Source of the DNA: Cyclobacterium lianum
GTDB taxonomy: Bacteria; Bacteroidota; Bacteroidia; Cytophagales; Cyclobacteriaceae
Assembly (NCBI RefSeq): GCF_900143075.1
Contig: NZ_FRCY01000011.1
Location: 95,747-159,746 of the forward strand
Direction of reading: 5' to 3'
DNA length: 64,000 bases
The notes beneath the pieces were generated by a model. That model saw only the letters and a list, made by a program, of their open reading frames with translations, did no database searches and was not told the DNA's origin. A program made the position numbers and the translations under genes. Of the stretch, positions 27,473-36,457 are shown in pieces. Each line of letters starts with the position of its first letter. Position 1 is the first letter of the stretch.

Positions 27473-28522
27473 TTAAAGGATCAACATGGCATCGCCATAG
27501 CTGAAAAATTTGTAATTCTCTTTGATGCCTTCCTGATAAGCTTTCATGATCAGATCATAGCCTCCAAAAGCCGAAGCCGTCATGAGCAAAGTAGATTCAG
27601 GCAGGTGAAAATTGGTGATCAGCGCATTGGCAATCTTAAATTCATAAGGAGGAATGATAAACTTATCCGTCCAGCCGCTGCTTGCTTTCAAGCGTCCGTT
27701 TGCGGTAACAGACGATTCAATTGTCTTCAGGGAGGTAGTACCTACAGACACCACTTTTTTCTTGTTGTCCAATGCTTTGTTGACCAACTCTACCGTGCTT
27801 TGAGGGATGTCGTAATTCTCAGAATCCATTTTATGCTTGGTCAGGTCCTCTACATCTACTTGTCTGAAAGTGCCAAGTCCGATGTGCAGGGTAATGGGAC
27901 AAACCTCCACACCCTTGATCTCAAGCCTTTTAAGCAGGTGCTGCGTAAAGTGCAAGCCTGCAGTAGGGGCAGCAACAGCCCCCACATGCTGAGCAAATAT
28001 GGTCTGATATCGTTCCCGGTCAGCATCAACCACATCTCTTTCGATAAATTCCTTTAATAAAGGTGTTTCTCCCAGCGTGTCTATGGTTTTGTAAAATTCC
28101 TCATCAGTGCCATCAAACAGAAACCGAATGGTACGGCCACGGGAGGTGGTGTTGTCGATGACTTCAGCTACCAGATCGCTGTCTCCAAAATATAGCTTGT
28201 TGCCAACCCGGATTTTCCTGGCAGGATCCACCAACACATCCCACAGCCTGAGGTCCTGATTCAATTCTCTCAAAAGGAAGACCTCAATTTTGGCCCCTGT
28301 TTTCTCCTTATTGCCATATAGCCGGGCAGGAAAAACCTTGGTATTATTGGTAACAAATACGTCTCCTTCACCAAAATATTCGATGATATCTTTAAAAACC
28401 CGGTGTTCTATTTTACCTGTATCCCTGTGAACCACCATCAATCTGGATTCGTCCCGGTTTTCAGGCGGGTACAGGGAAACAAGCTTTTTGGGAATTTCAA
28501 ATTTGAAATCTGATAACTTCAT
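27473..28522 (-). CDS. queA: S-adenosylmethionine:tRNA ribosyltransferase-isomerase
   Basis: A 349-residue enzyme that transfers the ribosyl part of SAM onto preQ1 in tRNA to give epoxyqueuosine, the penultimate step of queuosine synthesis. Family motifs include [19 protein letters not shown] at the N-terminus, [62 protein letters not shown] and the C-terminal YGDAMLIL. The frame is open upstream to 28636, but the family start is the Met at 28522. No preQ1 riboswitch was recognised in the leader. It is divergent from the FtsX-type permease. Confidence 0.96.
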   Translation of the reverse strand: MKLSDFKFEIPKKLVSLYPPENRDESRLMVVHRDTGKIEHRVFKDIIEYFGEGDVFVTNNTKVFPARLYGNKEKTGAKIEVFLLRELNQDLRLWDVLVDPARKIRVGNKLYFGDSDLVAEVIDNTTSRGRTIRFLFDGTDEEFYKTIDTLGETPLLKEFIERDVVDADRERYQTIFAQHVGAVAAPTAGLHFTQHLLKRLEIKGVEVCPITLHIGLGTFRQVDVEDLTKHKMDSENYDIPQSTVELVNKALDNKKKVVSVGTTSLKTIESSVTANGRLKASSGWTDKFIIPPYEFKIANALITNFHLPESTLLMTASAFGGYDLIMKAYQEGIKENYKFFSYGDAMLIL

Positions 28523-28571
28523 ATGAATATATTTTGGAAATAAAGCGTAAACGTAATTATCGTAAAAAATG

Positions 28572-28579
28572 CAAAGATA
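28572..28579 (-). promoter_or_regulatory. -7 element for queA
   Basis: The minus strand reads TATCTTTG, an exact match to TAnnTTTG, 50 bases upstream of the queA ATG. Transcription would start near 28566, giving a leader of about 44 bases. No good -33 TTTG is found at the right distance, so the call rests on the -7 box alone. Confidence 0.4.
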
Positions 28580-28639
28580 ATAAGAATTTACCCTTATTCT
28601 ACCTATATTGTCAAATTGTTTTAAATATTCTGACAATTG

Positions 28640-29884
28640 ATGATACTTAGGCTACTTTGGGAGAGTTTTCGGTTTGCTATGCAGGCCCTGAAATCCAATC
28701 TCACCCGTACCATTCTTTCGTTACTTGGAGTCACCGTCGGGATATTTGCCATCATTGCAGTATTCACCCTGGTGGATTCACTCGAACGAAACATCAAGGA
28801 TAGCCTGACTTTTCTGGGGAGTAATGTGATACGGGTAGACAGGTTTCCTTTTTCCTCAGGTCCGCAGGAGTACCCCTGGTGGAGATATTTCCGGCGTCCT
28901 CCCGGCACATATTCTGAATTCACCTTTCTGGAAGACCGGCTAAGCTCTGCCGCAGGAGTCACCATTTTCGCCAATACCCGCACTACTGTCAAGGCCGGAA
29001 GCAATGCCTATGAAATGGCCAATCTGGATGGTGTGGTGTACAACCACACCAAGGTGTACGATATTCCTATCCAGGAGGGGCGCTTTTTCACAGAAATGGA
29101 AATCAAAGCTTCAAGAAATGTGGCCATAATCGGCGTTAAGATCGCCAATGCCTTGTTTCCCGCCCAGCCACCGGTAGGCAAGGAATTTAAGATCAAGGGT
29201 CTGAAATTCACGGTGATCGGAGTGCTTGAAGAAGAAGGCGAAGGACTTTTTGACACGCCCTCAAAAGATGAGGCGCTGATGGTCCCATATGGGGCATTTA
29301 ACAAGCTTTTTTATGTGGGAAAAAATGGCATTGAACCTACAATAGCTGCCAAAGGAAGAGACGATGACCAGGGATTGGTTGCGCTGGAAAATGAGATGAC
29401 TGGGCTGTTAAGGGCCAAACGAGGACTAAAGCCGACCGAGGAAAATAATTTTGCCCTGAACAAGTCAGAATTTATTCAGGATGCGGTAGGTTCTATCTTC
29501 ACCGTTATCTCTCTGGCAGGCTGGGTGATTGGCGGCTTCTCGATTCTGATTGGCGGTTTCGGCATCGCCAACATCATGTTTGTGTCCGTAAAGGAACGAA
29601 CGGGCATCATTGGCATCCAAAAGTCACTCGGGGCAAAAAATTATTTCATCCTTACGCAGTTTTTGTTTGAAGCCACCTTTCTGAGCCTGATTGGAGGCTT
29701 TGCCGGATTACTGATTGTTTTTGGCGCGACATTCATTTCCCTGGGCAATCTGGAAATTATCCTGAGTTTCAAAAACATTCTTCTGGGCATCGGCCTGTCT
29801 TCCGCCATAGGCATAGCATCAGGGATAATTCCCGCTTCCATGGCTGCGAAGATGGACCCCGTAGAAGCCATCCGAACCACCTGA
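28640..29884 (+). CDS. MacB/FtsX-type ABC transporter permease
   Basis: A 414-residue permease of a type VII (MacB/LolE/FtsX-like) mechanotransmission ABC system. It has an N-terminal membrane helix near residues 17-40, a periplasmic MacB-PCD domain (about 45-260), and three C-terminal helices (about 285-310, 335-360 and 370-395) with the FtsX signature [29 protein letters not shown]. The usual ATPase subunit is not adjacent, so its partner must be encoded elsewhere. The ATG at 28640 is preferred over the TTG one codon upstream. It converges with recA. Confidence 0.88.
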   Translation: MILRLLWESFRFAMQALKSNLTRTILSLLGVTVGIFAIIAVFTLVDSLERNIKDSLTFLGSNVIRVDRFPFSSGPQEYPWWRYFRRPPGTYSEFTFLEDRLSSAAGVTIFANTRTTVKAGSNAYEMANLDGVVYNHTKVYDIPIQEGRFFTEMEIKASRNVAIIGVKIANALFPAQPPVGKEFKIKGLKFTVIGVLEEEGEGLFDTPSKDEALMVPYGAFNKLFYVGKNGIEPTIAAKGRDDDQGLVALENEMTGLLRAKRGLKPTEENNFALNKSEFIQDAVGSIFTVISLAGWVIGGFSILIGGFGIANIMFVSVKERTGIIGIQKSLGAKNYFILTQFLFEATFLSLIGGFAGLLIVFGATFISLGNLEIILSFKNILLGIGLSSAIGIASGIIPASMAAKMDPVEAIRTT

Positions 29885-29909
29885 ATCGGCACCCTAGCTG
29901 CCGGGGATT

Positions 29910-30965
29910 TTATTCCAAATCTTTTACTTCTTTTTTAGCCTTTGCTTTACCTTTCTCTTTGCTGTCCTTGATCAAGCCAGCCTGTTCCTTGATTTTCAAT
30001 TCCAGCTCTTCCATCAGTTCAGGATTGTCCAGAAGCAGGGTTTTGACGGCATCCCTTCCCTGTCCCAGCTTGTTGCCGTCATAGGAAAACCAGGATCCTG
30101 CCTTTTTGACAATATCAAACTCTACTCCCAAATCTATGATCTCACCAACCTTGGAAATGCCTTCTCCATACATAATGTCAAACTCCACCACCTTGAAAGG
30201 AGGTGAAACCTTGTTTTTGACCACCTTCACCTTGGTCCTGTTTCCGAGGATATTGTCCGCGCCCTCTTTGATCTGGCCGATCCGGCGTATATCCAGCCTT
30301 ACAGAGGCATAAAACTTGAGGGCATTGCCTCCTGTAGTGGTTTCGGGGTTACCAAACATCACGCCTATCTTTTCCCGAAGCTGATTGACAAAAATACAGG
30401 CACAACCGGTTTTGTTGATGGCTCCGGTTAGCTTCCTCAGGGCCTGGGACATCAACCGGGCCTGCAGACCCATTTTAGAATCACCCATTTCCCCTTCCAG
30501 CTCCCCTTTGGGCACCAATGCGGCTACGGAATCGATCACAATGATATCGATCGCTCCGGAACGGATCAGGTGTTCCGCTATTTCCAGTGCCTGCTCACCG
30601 TTGTCAGGCTGGGAAATCAGCAGGTTTTCGATATCTATGCCTAACTTTTCCGCATAGGATTTGTCAAAAGCGTGCTCTGCATCAATAAAAGCCGCCAAAC
30701 CTCCTGCTTTTTGGGCTTCTGCGATACAGTGCATGGAAAGCGTGGTTTTTCCGGAGGATTCAGGTCCGTAGATTTCGATAACCCTGCCTCTGGGTACCCC
30801 TCCGATCCCGAGGGCCATATCCAGGCCAAGCGATCCCGTGGAAATGGCGGGGACATCCAGCACCACATTATCGCTCAATTTCATTACGGTGCCCTTTCCG
30901 TAAGTTTTCTCCAGTTTATCCAGCGTCAGCTGAAGGGCCTTTAGTTTTTCAGTATTTGCACTCAT
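29910..30965 (-). CDS. recA: Recombinase RecA
   Basis: A 351-residue DNA strand-exchange ATPase and SOS co-protease. Walker A GPESSGKT lies at residues 67-74, Walker B is [14 protein letters not shown], and the DNA-binding loop regions [17 protein letters not shown] and [20 protein letters not shown] are intact. The C-terminal tail is Lys/Glu-rich and acidic at the very end. The length is normal. I find no LexA box in the 174-base upstream region, consistent with the variable SOS control in this phylum, but the search was by eye. Confidence 0.98.
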   Translation of the reverse strand: MSANTEKLKALQLTLDKLEKTYGKGTVMKLSDNVVLDVPAISTGSLGLDMALGIGGVPRGRVIEIYGPESSGKTTLSMHCIAEAQKAGGLAAFIDAEHAFDKSYAEKLGIDIENLLISQPDNGEQALEIAEHLIRSGAIDIIVIDSVAALVPKGELEGEMGDSKMGLQARLMSQALRKLTGAINKTGCACIFVNQLREKIGVMFGNPETTTGGNALKFYASVRLDIRRIGQIKEGADNILGNRTKVKVVKNKVSPPFKVVEFDIMYGEGISKVGEIIDLGVEFDIVKKAGSWFSYDGNKLGQGRDAVKTLLLDNPELMEELELKIKEQAGLIKDSKEKGKAKAKKEVKDLE

Positions 30966-31139
30966 GGTTTCTATTCGAATCTTTCAATTGATAATGTGAA
31001 AGTAAACATTCGCCAGTTCATTACCAACTGCGGATAACCATTGTTTTTGTATTTCGTTATACTAATCTCGGATAGTTTACCCCTGTTTGTTGATAGTCAA
31101 AATGGTATGGACTTTGATCGTAACCCATTAAAAAAATAA

Positions 31140-31949
31140 ATGAACCTGTACCTACAATCCTTATTTTTAGCTGTACTGATGCTGCTGCAGGCACCCGAAG
31201 ATAAAATACCGGCAGCGAGGAAAAACCAGGCCTTCACCACCGGAGAAGAGCTCACGTTCAATGTCAGCTACTTTTTTATCAATGCTGCCGAAGCGAAAAT
31301 GGTAATTTCAGACCAGGTTCACCATATCGATGGCCGGCCGGCCTATAAAATTGATGTTTTCGGACGAACGCTGAGCATATTCAAACTCTTTTACGTCAAA
31401 GATAATTGGGGAAGTTATATCGATACGGCACAGATTGTACCCTTCAGATCATACCGACACATTGAGGAAGGCAACTACAGAAAACACGAAGTAATCGACT
31501 TTGACCATCAGGAGCAATCTGCAGTAGTAAAATTGTACGACAGGGAAAATAAAAACCTGACCAAGGTAGAGCGTTTTGATGTGCCCAGAAATGTACAGGA
31601 CATCGTAAGTGGCTACTACCTGCTGAGAACGATGGACCTTCGGGGGTTAAAAAAAGGGGAAGAGATTTCCATCAAAGGTTTTTTTGACAAGAAAAATTAT
31701 AACCTAAAATTAACATACGAGGGCATGGACGAAGTTTCTACCGAAATCGGCGATTTCAACACCCATATCTTTAGCCCTACCTTGCCCAGTAATAAACTGT
31801 TCAGGGGTAAAAAACCAGTCAAAATATGGATCACTGCAGATGAAAACCGTATTCCTGTGAAAATCAAAGCCAGTATGATGGTAGGCTCCATCAACATGGA
31901 CATCGTCTCTGCAAAAGGCCTGCTTAACAATAACTTGACGCAAAATTAA
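31140..31949 (+). CDS. DUF3108 domain protein (envelope)
   Basis: A 269-residue exported protein of the DUF3108 family, function unknown. A short signal peptide lies at residues 1-18 (MNLYLQSLFLAVLMLLQA). The rest is predicted beta-rich, with the family-like FTTGEELTFNVSYFFINAAEAKM and a C-terminal LRGKKPVKIWITADENRIPVKIKASMMVGSI pattern split over strands, like the LolA/lipocalin-type open barrels. It sits 142 bases ahead of the response regulator on the same strand. Confidence 0.78.
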   Translation: MNLYLQSLFLAVLMLLQAPEDKIPAARKNQAFTTGEELTFNVSYFFINAAEAKMVISDQVHHIDGRPAYKIDVFGRTLSIFKLFYVKDNWGSYIDTAQIVPFRSYRHIEEGNYRKHEVIDFDHQEQSAVVKLYDRENKNLTKVERFDVPRNVQDIVSGYYLLRTMDLRGLKKGEEISIKGFFDKKNYNLKLTYEGMDEVSTEIGDFNTHIFSPTLPSNKLFRGKKPVKIWITADENRIPVKIKASMMVGSINMDIVSAKGLLNNNLTQN

Positions 31950-32042
31950 ATATAAGGTAACAGGTACTGGATTTTTACAAAATATTCTTTGGGATCATCC
32001 CAAAACTTTTCCGGATGTAAGTCTGATTTTTTTTATTATCCC

Positions 32043-32050
32043 TACCTTTG
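32043..32050 (+). promoter_or_regulatory. -7 promoter element of the two-component operon
   Basis: TACCTTTG matches TAnnTTTG exactly. A weak -33 candidate, TCTG at 32022-32025, lies 17 bases upstream. Predicted start near 32057, leader about 35 bases. Confidence 0.45.
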
Positions 32051-32091
32051 GCTGAAAAATTACATTACTGTTGTTTTTACGTTACAAAGCA

Positions 32092-32778
32092 ATGAGTGAG
32101 AAACAGAAATTAAAGGTATTGGTAGTAGATGACGAAGAGGACATCATCGAAATACTCAGGTACAATCTGGAGAAAGAAGGCTACGAGGTCAGTACTGCCG
32201 ATAACGGCGTCAAAGCCGTCAAAAAAGCAATTTCCTTCCAGCCAGATATCATCTTGCTGGACATCATGATGCCCAACCAGGACGGCGTGGAAACATGCCG
32301 GCAAATCAGGGAGGTGCCCGAGCTGAAAAACACTTTTATCATTTTTTTGACAGCACGTTCCGAAGAGTACTCCGAGGTGGCAGCCTTCGACGTGGGCGCA
32401 GACGATTATATACACAAACCCATCAAGCCCCGGGCATTGATAAGCCGTATTGCAGCGCTTTTTCGCCGGGAAAATAAAAAAGAAACCGACGCTAACCATA
32501 TCGCTGTCAGAGACCTGATCATCGACAGGAGCAGTTACACGATCAGTAAGGACGGTCAGACCATTATTTTGCCAAAGAAGGAATTCGAATTGCTTTACTT
32601 CCTCGCCAAAAATCCCAATATGGTCTTTAGCCGGGATGAATTGTTGAAAAATATTTGGGGAGCGGATGTTTTTGTGCTGGCCAGAACCGTGGATGTGCAT
32701 ATCAGAAAGGTCCGGGAAAAAATTGGCGATGATTATATTTTTACGGTCAAGGGAGTAGGCTATAAATTTAACTTATAA
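32092..32778 (+). CDS. OmpR/PhoB-family response regulator
   Basis: A 228-residue DNA-binding response regulator. The receiver domain (1-125) has the acidic pair D13/D14, phospho-acceptor D57 in DIILLDIMMPNQDG, the T of FLTARSEE and the Lys of DDYIHKPIKP. A winged-helix Trans_reg_C domain (about 135-228) ends in the usual RKVREKIGDDYIFTVKGVGYKF. An in-frame TTG at 32071 is rejected in favour of ATG at 32092. It is followed after 5 bases by its cognate histidine kinase. The similarity is closest to PhoB, but the regulon is unknown. Confidence 0.93.
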   Translation: MSEKQKLKVLVVDDEEDIIEILRYNLEKEGYEVSTADNGVKAVKKAISFQPDIILLDIMMPNQDGVETCRQIREVPELKNTFIIFLTARSEEYSEVAAFDVGADDYIHKPIKPRALISRIAALFRRENKKETDANHIAVRDLIIDRSSYTISKDGQTIILPKKEFELLYFLAKNPNMVFSRDELLKNIWGADVFVLARTVDVHIRKVREKIGDDYIFTVKGVGYKFNL

Positions 32779-32783
32779 GAAAC

Positions 32784-33839
32784 ATGGTCAGTACCTCCAG
32801 GGGAATCGCTTTGCTACTGTCTTCATCTATAGCCTTGTTGCTGGTAGCATTTCTATCCCTTATGGACGAAACCGGAGGACTGGTTTTGCTGGTTACCGCA
32901 ACCCTTTCATTTTCTATCAGCTACCTGCTGATTCATCTCAGCCTGGAATTTCTGGTGTTCAGGGAAATCAGCAACATCTATAATGTGTTGGAAAAAATAC
33001 AGAAAAAAGATGTTACCATCAAGGCTACCAAAAAAATGAAAGCCTCCCTCCCTCCGCTGAGAAGCCTGCAGGCCAATATCAACGCTTATGCAGCGGCCAA
33101 AAACAGGGAGATAGAAACCCTACAAAAAAACGAGACTTTCAGGAAGGAGTTTATCGCAGATATTTCTCATGAATTGAAAACCCCGATCTTTGCCGCGCAG
33201 GGCTATATCCATACCCTGCTGGACGGAGCGATGGAAGACCATTCGGTGAGGGACAAATTTCTGAAACGGGCCGCCAAAAGCCTGAACAACCTGGAAAACC
33301 TGGTGCAGGACCTGATCACCATCAACCAGATAGAAAGTGGCTTTATCCGCTTTCATCCGATCAATTTTGATCTAAGAGAGTCCATTCTGGAAGTCATCGA
33401 ACAGTTGGAAGGGAAGGCCCAGAAGCGGGGGATCAAAATAGATTTTCAGTATGATGCGGACAGCTCTTATATCAGCTACGCCGACCGGGATAAAATTTAT
33501 CGGGTACTTCAAAATCTGGTGTCCAATGCCATCAAATACAACAAGGAAGAAGGGAAAGTAACCATACAATTGAGTCACAATAAAAACCACCTGAGCATTA
33601 AGATCAAGGATCAGGGAGCAGGCATCCATCCGGACGATTTGAAACGCATCTTTGAGCGGTTTTACCGGGTAGAAAAAAGCCGGTCCAGAGAAAAGGGCGG
33701 CACCGGTCTGGGCCTGGCCATTGTCAAACATATCCTGGAAGGGCATAAAAGCAAAATTTCGGTCAGTTCCATTGTAGGGAAAGGTTCGGTTTTTAGCTTT
33801 GACCTGCCGGCAGGAAATAAAGAAGTACCTCCGGGATAG
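32784..33839 (+). CDS. PhoR-like sensor histidine kinase
   Basis: A 351-residue membrane histidine kinase. Two adjacent membrane segments (about 8-26 and 33-55) leave almost no periplasmic loop, so the signal is probably sensed in the membrane or cytoplasm or through a partner protein. The phospho-acceptor is H129 in FIADISHELKTPI. The HATPase domain spans about 235-345, with N-box NLVSNAIKYNKEEG, G1 DQGAGI and G2 GGTGLGLAIVKHI. It lacks the PAS domain often found in PhoR. It pairs with the response regulator 5 bases upstream. Confidence 0.92.
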   Translation: MVSTSRGIALLLSSSIALLLVAFLSLMDETGGLVLLVTATLSFSISYLLIHLSLEFLVFREISNIYNVLEKIQKKDVTIKATKKMKASLPPLRSLQANINAYAAAKNREIETLQKNETFRKEFIADISHELKTPIFAAQGYIHTLLDGAMEDHSVRDKFLKRAAKSLNNLENLVQDLITINQIESGFIRFHPINFDLRESILEVIEQLEGKAQKRGIKIDFQYDADSSYISYADRDKIYRVLQNLVSNAIKYNKEEGKVTIQLSHNKNHLSIKIKDQGAGIHPDDLKRIFERFYRVEKSRSREKGGTGLGLAIVKHILEGHKSKISVSSIVGKGSVFSFDLPAGNKEVPPG

Positions 33840-34522
33840 AAAGATTAAACCTACGCAAGTCCGAATAGAGTGGGAACCTGTCGATTTGCGCTATTCATTA
33901 AAGACCTGAGATTGGGTTTTGAGTGTCAAAAAACCGATTAAATCGTGATTGCAAGAATTAAATGTTTTTATAAATGCAGAAATTGGGATGACGATAGGTT
34001 ATTTTAAATATTTGCGAATATAAATTTGCTCGTATTACCAGGATTATGGCTTAAAATCAGCCTTTTTCCTTCTATTCTCTGTACTTTTTCCTTGATGAAA
34101 AAGTACCAAAAAATCAAGACAAAAAAATCCTTCACGCCGCAAACCTCCTGCGCACCCCGGTTTTTTGTCGGGCCTGCGCTCTTTGCGTAATTTAAATATA
34201 AATCTTCATTTTTTATTGGACTCTACTTTTTTAAAAAGTGGTTTTATCCACGTCATCATAAGACTTAAAATTATTCAAAACGCAAGAAGCATGATGATGA
34301 TTATTTTTAATATATTGATTTTCAACGATTTGATAAACCCGTCATTGGTAAGCCTTTTAGGTTGGATTAGGAGCTGGTAAAGGGTATGGCAGCATCGTCT
34401 GGCTATAGATTCCCACGGCTTTCACCGCTCAAAACCCTCTCCAAGCCTCGGAATAACGGTTTTCCCCCGAAATTCGGTCGAACTCAATTCATCAATGGTT
34501 TTTGTAGCGTCTTCTCTCTCCA
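33840..34522 (+). other. 683-base intergenic region without a convincing gene
   Basis: No ORF here looks coding; the 71-codon frame at 34165-34380 has low-complexity composition and no family features. The middle (about 34066-34192) holds a Bacteroidota-type dispersed repeat listed separately. The rest is AT-rich at the left and mixed near 34380-34500, with no clear promoter or RNA gene. Confidence 0.6.
34066..34192. repeat. Dispersed intergenic repeat with a 10-bp hairpin
   Basis: The core is a perfect 10-bp inverted repeat, GTACTTTTTC (34081-34090) and GAAAAAGTAC (34097-34106), around CTTGAT. It is followed by a stretch containing AAAAAATCAAGACAAAAAA and a GC-rich tail (CCGGTTTTTTGTCGGGCCTGCGC). 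From memory, sequences of this form (Lys-tract hairpin, then TCAAGAC, then a GC-rich tail) occur in many copies between genes in Bacteroidota. Only one copy lies in this window, so repeat status is recall plus inference. Confidence 0.5.
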
Positions 34523-34846
34523 CTACTCCTTTACATAAAACAGCTTGCCTACCCGATCGATATGATCCAGCAAGTCGGTATTTTTAATTTTATGCCGAAT
34601 GGATAAATCAATATGGTAGGGTAGCAGCAGCTCATCCAATTCGGTGTCAATTTGGTTAAGCAAGGTAAGCGTGAGTAGCCTTCCTTCCAGAGTGCGGTCA
34701 ATGTCAGAACCCTTGCGAAAATTACCTTTGGCACGGGAACCATAAAGAATGGCCTTTTCGATCTCAGGGTACCGGGAAAATACCGATTGTATTCCTTCAA
34801 TGGACATCGCAGACAAGCCTGTATCAGAAAAGCTTAGCGTAATCAT
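34523..34846 (-). CDS. MNT-type nucleotidyltransferase antitoxin
   Basis: A 107-residue minimal nucleotidyltransferase (MntA/HI0073 type). The catalytic motif GS-x10-DxD is complete: G36-S37 in YGSRAKGN and D48-I-D50, with a third carboxylate D80 in HIDLSI. In characterised HepT-MntA pairs the enzyme AMPylates a tyrosine of the HEPN toxin and so neutralises it. The residue after DID is Arg instead of the usual Leu, an oddity. The start overlaps the HEPN gene's stop by 4 bases (ATGA). The toxin gene precedes the antitoxin gene. Confidence 0.88.
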   Translation of the reverse strand: MITLSFSDTGLSAMSIEGIQSVFSRYPEIEKAILYGSRAKGNFRKGSDIDRTLEGRLLTLTLLNQIDTELDELLLPYHIDLSIRHKIKNTDLLDHIDRVGKLFYVKE

Positions 34847-35262
34847 CGTTTCTCTAAATCTATTTCCTCCATTTTGGCCATGAAATCAGCAAAGTCTTTG
34901 AAATATTGCGCTGCGATTTTTTGGGCTATCTCAGCAGCAATCTCCTCATTATAGGTATGACTGCTCCTATTTCGGCTTTTTATCATATCCATCCAAATCT
35001 CTTCATTCTCAATTAACCCGTTTTTGAAGGCTTCCCGGGTGGCATCTCTAGGTCCACGGATTTCGGGATTCCCCTGGTAGAAAAAGAAATCTTTCATCAC
35101 CAGCCAGGCAAGCTCGTGGGTGTATTCAAAGGATTGTATGAGGCCTTGTTTTTCTAATTGGCTCAATTCCCGCGTATTGGCAAGTCGTACCGCCGCTTCA
35201 AGCTGTTTTAATGCTTTTCTGTAATTTGAAAACCGTTGTTTCCAGCGTACGTCATTTTCCAT
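34843..35262 (-). CDS. HEPN-domain toxin (HepT/HI0074-like)
   Basis: A 139-residue all-helical HEPN protein of the nucleotidyltransferase-substrate-binding (HI0074) type. The RNase motif R-x4-H-x-Y is present as R97, H102 and Y104 in SRNRSSHTYN. Y104 is the residue expected to be AMPylated by the MNT partner. Other family marks are YTHELAWLVMKDFF and the conserved GPRDATREAF. The pair probably acts as a toxin-antitoxin module. It is flanked on one side by the repeat-bearing gap and on the other by the rluA-like gene, so it may be a recent insertion (inference). Confidence 0.88.
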   Translation of the reverse strand: MENDVRWKQRFSNYRKALKQLEAAVRLANTRELSQLEKQGLIQSFEYTHELAWLVMKDFFFYQGNPEIRGPRDATREAFKNGLIENEEIWMDMIKSRNRSSHTYNEEIAAEIAQKIAAQYFKDFADFMAKMEEIDLEKR

Positions 35263-35530
35263 GGTACCTATTCACTAATAGCAATCTAATGGACCTCAGA
35301 TTTTTTTTTGTAGCCCTTTCAAAGCACCTAAAGGTTATTGTTCCATGGGACAATAACTCAACCCGAAATTGAAGCAGGTAAATTAATCATTTCGGATGGG
35401 GAAACAAACGGCAGCCAGGCCTTTTCCCTGTTTTTTGCAGGAAAATTAAATTATCATACCTTATCCTTTTAGCAGTCAAGTGCCTTTTTCGCAGCAGAAA
35501 ACCAACTGAAATCCTGCCCCTTTATTCACT

Positions 35531-35558
35531 TTTGATTTTTTTATACCCGCTAATTTCG
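35531..35558 (+). promoter_or_regulatory. Possible promoter for the RluA-type gene
   Basis: TTTG at 35531-35534, 16 bases, then TAATTTCG at 35551-35558 (7 of 8 consensus positions). The spacer is slightly short. It sits at the right end of the 322-base gap 35263-35584, in which I see nothing else. Confidence 0.35.
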
Positions 35559-35584
35559 GAACTTCGGGCCGAAATAAGGGAGGC

Positions 35585-36298
35585 ATGAAAAAAATAGACT
35601 TTACATCACTGATATTGCTGGAAACGGAGGACTACATCATCGTGAACAAACCTCCTTACTTTGCTACCCTGGAAGACCGGCATGAGGCGCAAAACATGCT
35701 TGCCCTGGGAAAGGAGTATTGGGAGGATTTGCAGGTCTGTCACCGGCTGGATAAGGAAACCTCCGGTTGCCTGGTCTTTGCCAAAAACCCGGAAGCTTAC
35801 CGGCATATTGCCCTGCAATTCGAAAACCGTACCGTAGAAAAAGTATACCATGCAGTAGCCGAGGGCATTCACAACTTTGATGGGGTGCTGGTAGACCGCA
35901 ACCTGACGGCCAGCAACAAGGGGATCGCCCGCATTGCAGCACAGGGAAAACCAGCGCAAACCCTTTTCAAAACCCAGAAAACCTATTTTTCCCACAGCCT
36001 GATCGCCTGCAAGCCGATCACCGGCCGGCTGCATCAGATCCGGGTACACCTGGCCTATCTGGGTGCCCCCATTTGCGGGGATACGCTGTATGGCGGCAAG
36101 CCCCTCTACCTGTCCCAGCTTAAGCGAAAGTTTAACCTGAAAAAAGACACCGAGGAACGGCCGATCATGCAGCGGGTTTCCTTACATGCGCAGTCCATCA
36201 GCTTTCAGGACCTGGCCGGTGAGCCCATTACCGCAGAAGCCCCCTACCCCAAAGATTTTGCCGTATTGATCAATCAGTTGGAGAAGACGAGTAGGTAG
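35585..36298 (+). CDS. RluA-family pseudouridine synthase
   Basis: A 237-residue RNA pseudouridine synthase. The catalytic motif HRLDKETSG carries Asp56; KVYHAVAEG, ITGRLHQIRVHLAYLGAPICGD and the final TLYGG are the other family blocks. There is no S4 domain, as in RluA and TruC, so it should modify a single or few sites in rRNA or tRNA. The exact target is not clear. The frame starts at ATG 35585 with AAGGGAGGC just upstream. It converges with the DUF4221 lipoprotein gene. Confidence 0.92.
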   Translation: MKKIDFTSLILLETEDYIIVNKPPYFATLEDRHEAQNMLALGKEYWEDLQVCHRLDKETSGCLVFAKNPEAYRHIALQFENRTVEKVYHAVAEGIHNFDGVLVDRNLTASNKGIARIAAQGKPAQTLFKTQKTYFSHSLIACKPITGRLHQIRVHLAYLGAPICGDTLYGGKPLYLSQLKRKFNLKKDTEERPIMQRVSLHAQSISFQDLAGEPITAEAPYPKDFAVLINQLEKTSR

Positions 36299-36457
36299 CA
36301 GCGGAATCAGGTTGGAAAAGATCGGATTTAATTCTTAATTTGTTTGATTAAGCGATTGAAAGACACACTATATACGCCCCACCGCAATCGTCCTCGCAGC
36401 TCGATAAAAAAGGCATTCACATCAAGGAAATGAATGTCAAATACCTGCTACCCATTT

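Noticed and set aside
27449..28057. 202-codon plus-strand ORF opposite queA
   Set aside because: It lies fully inside the well-supported queA gene in antisense and has no family features.
28523..28636. Upstream extension of queA
   Set aside because: QueA proteins begin MKLSDF; the extension also covers the predicted -7 element.
28523..28639. preQ1 riboswitch in the queA leader
   Set aside because: The region is AT-rich and shows no pseudoknot pattern that I could recognise.
32110..32700. 196-codon minus-strand ORF opposite the response regulator
   Set aside because: Antisense shadow; the plus strand has all receiver and winged-helix motifs.
34165..34380. 71-codon ORF in the gap at 34 kb
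   Set aside because: Low-complexity hydrophobic sequence starting at a weak codon and overlapping the dispersed repeat.
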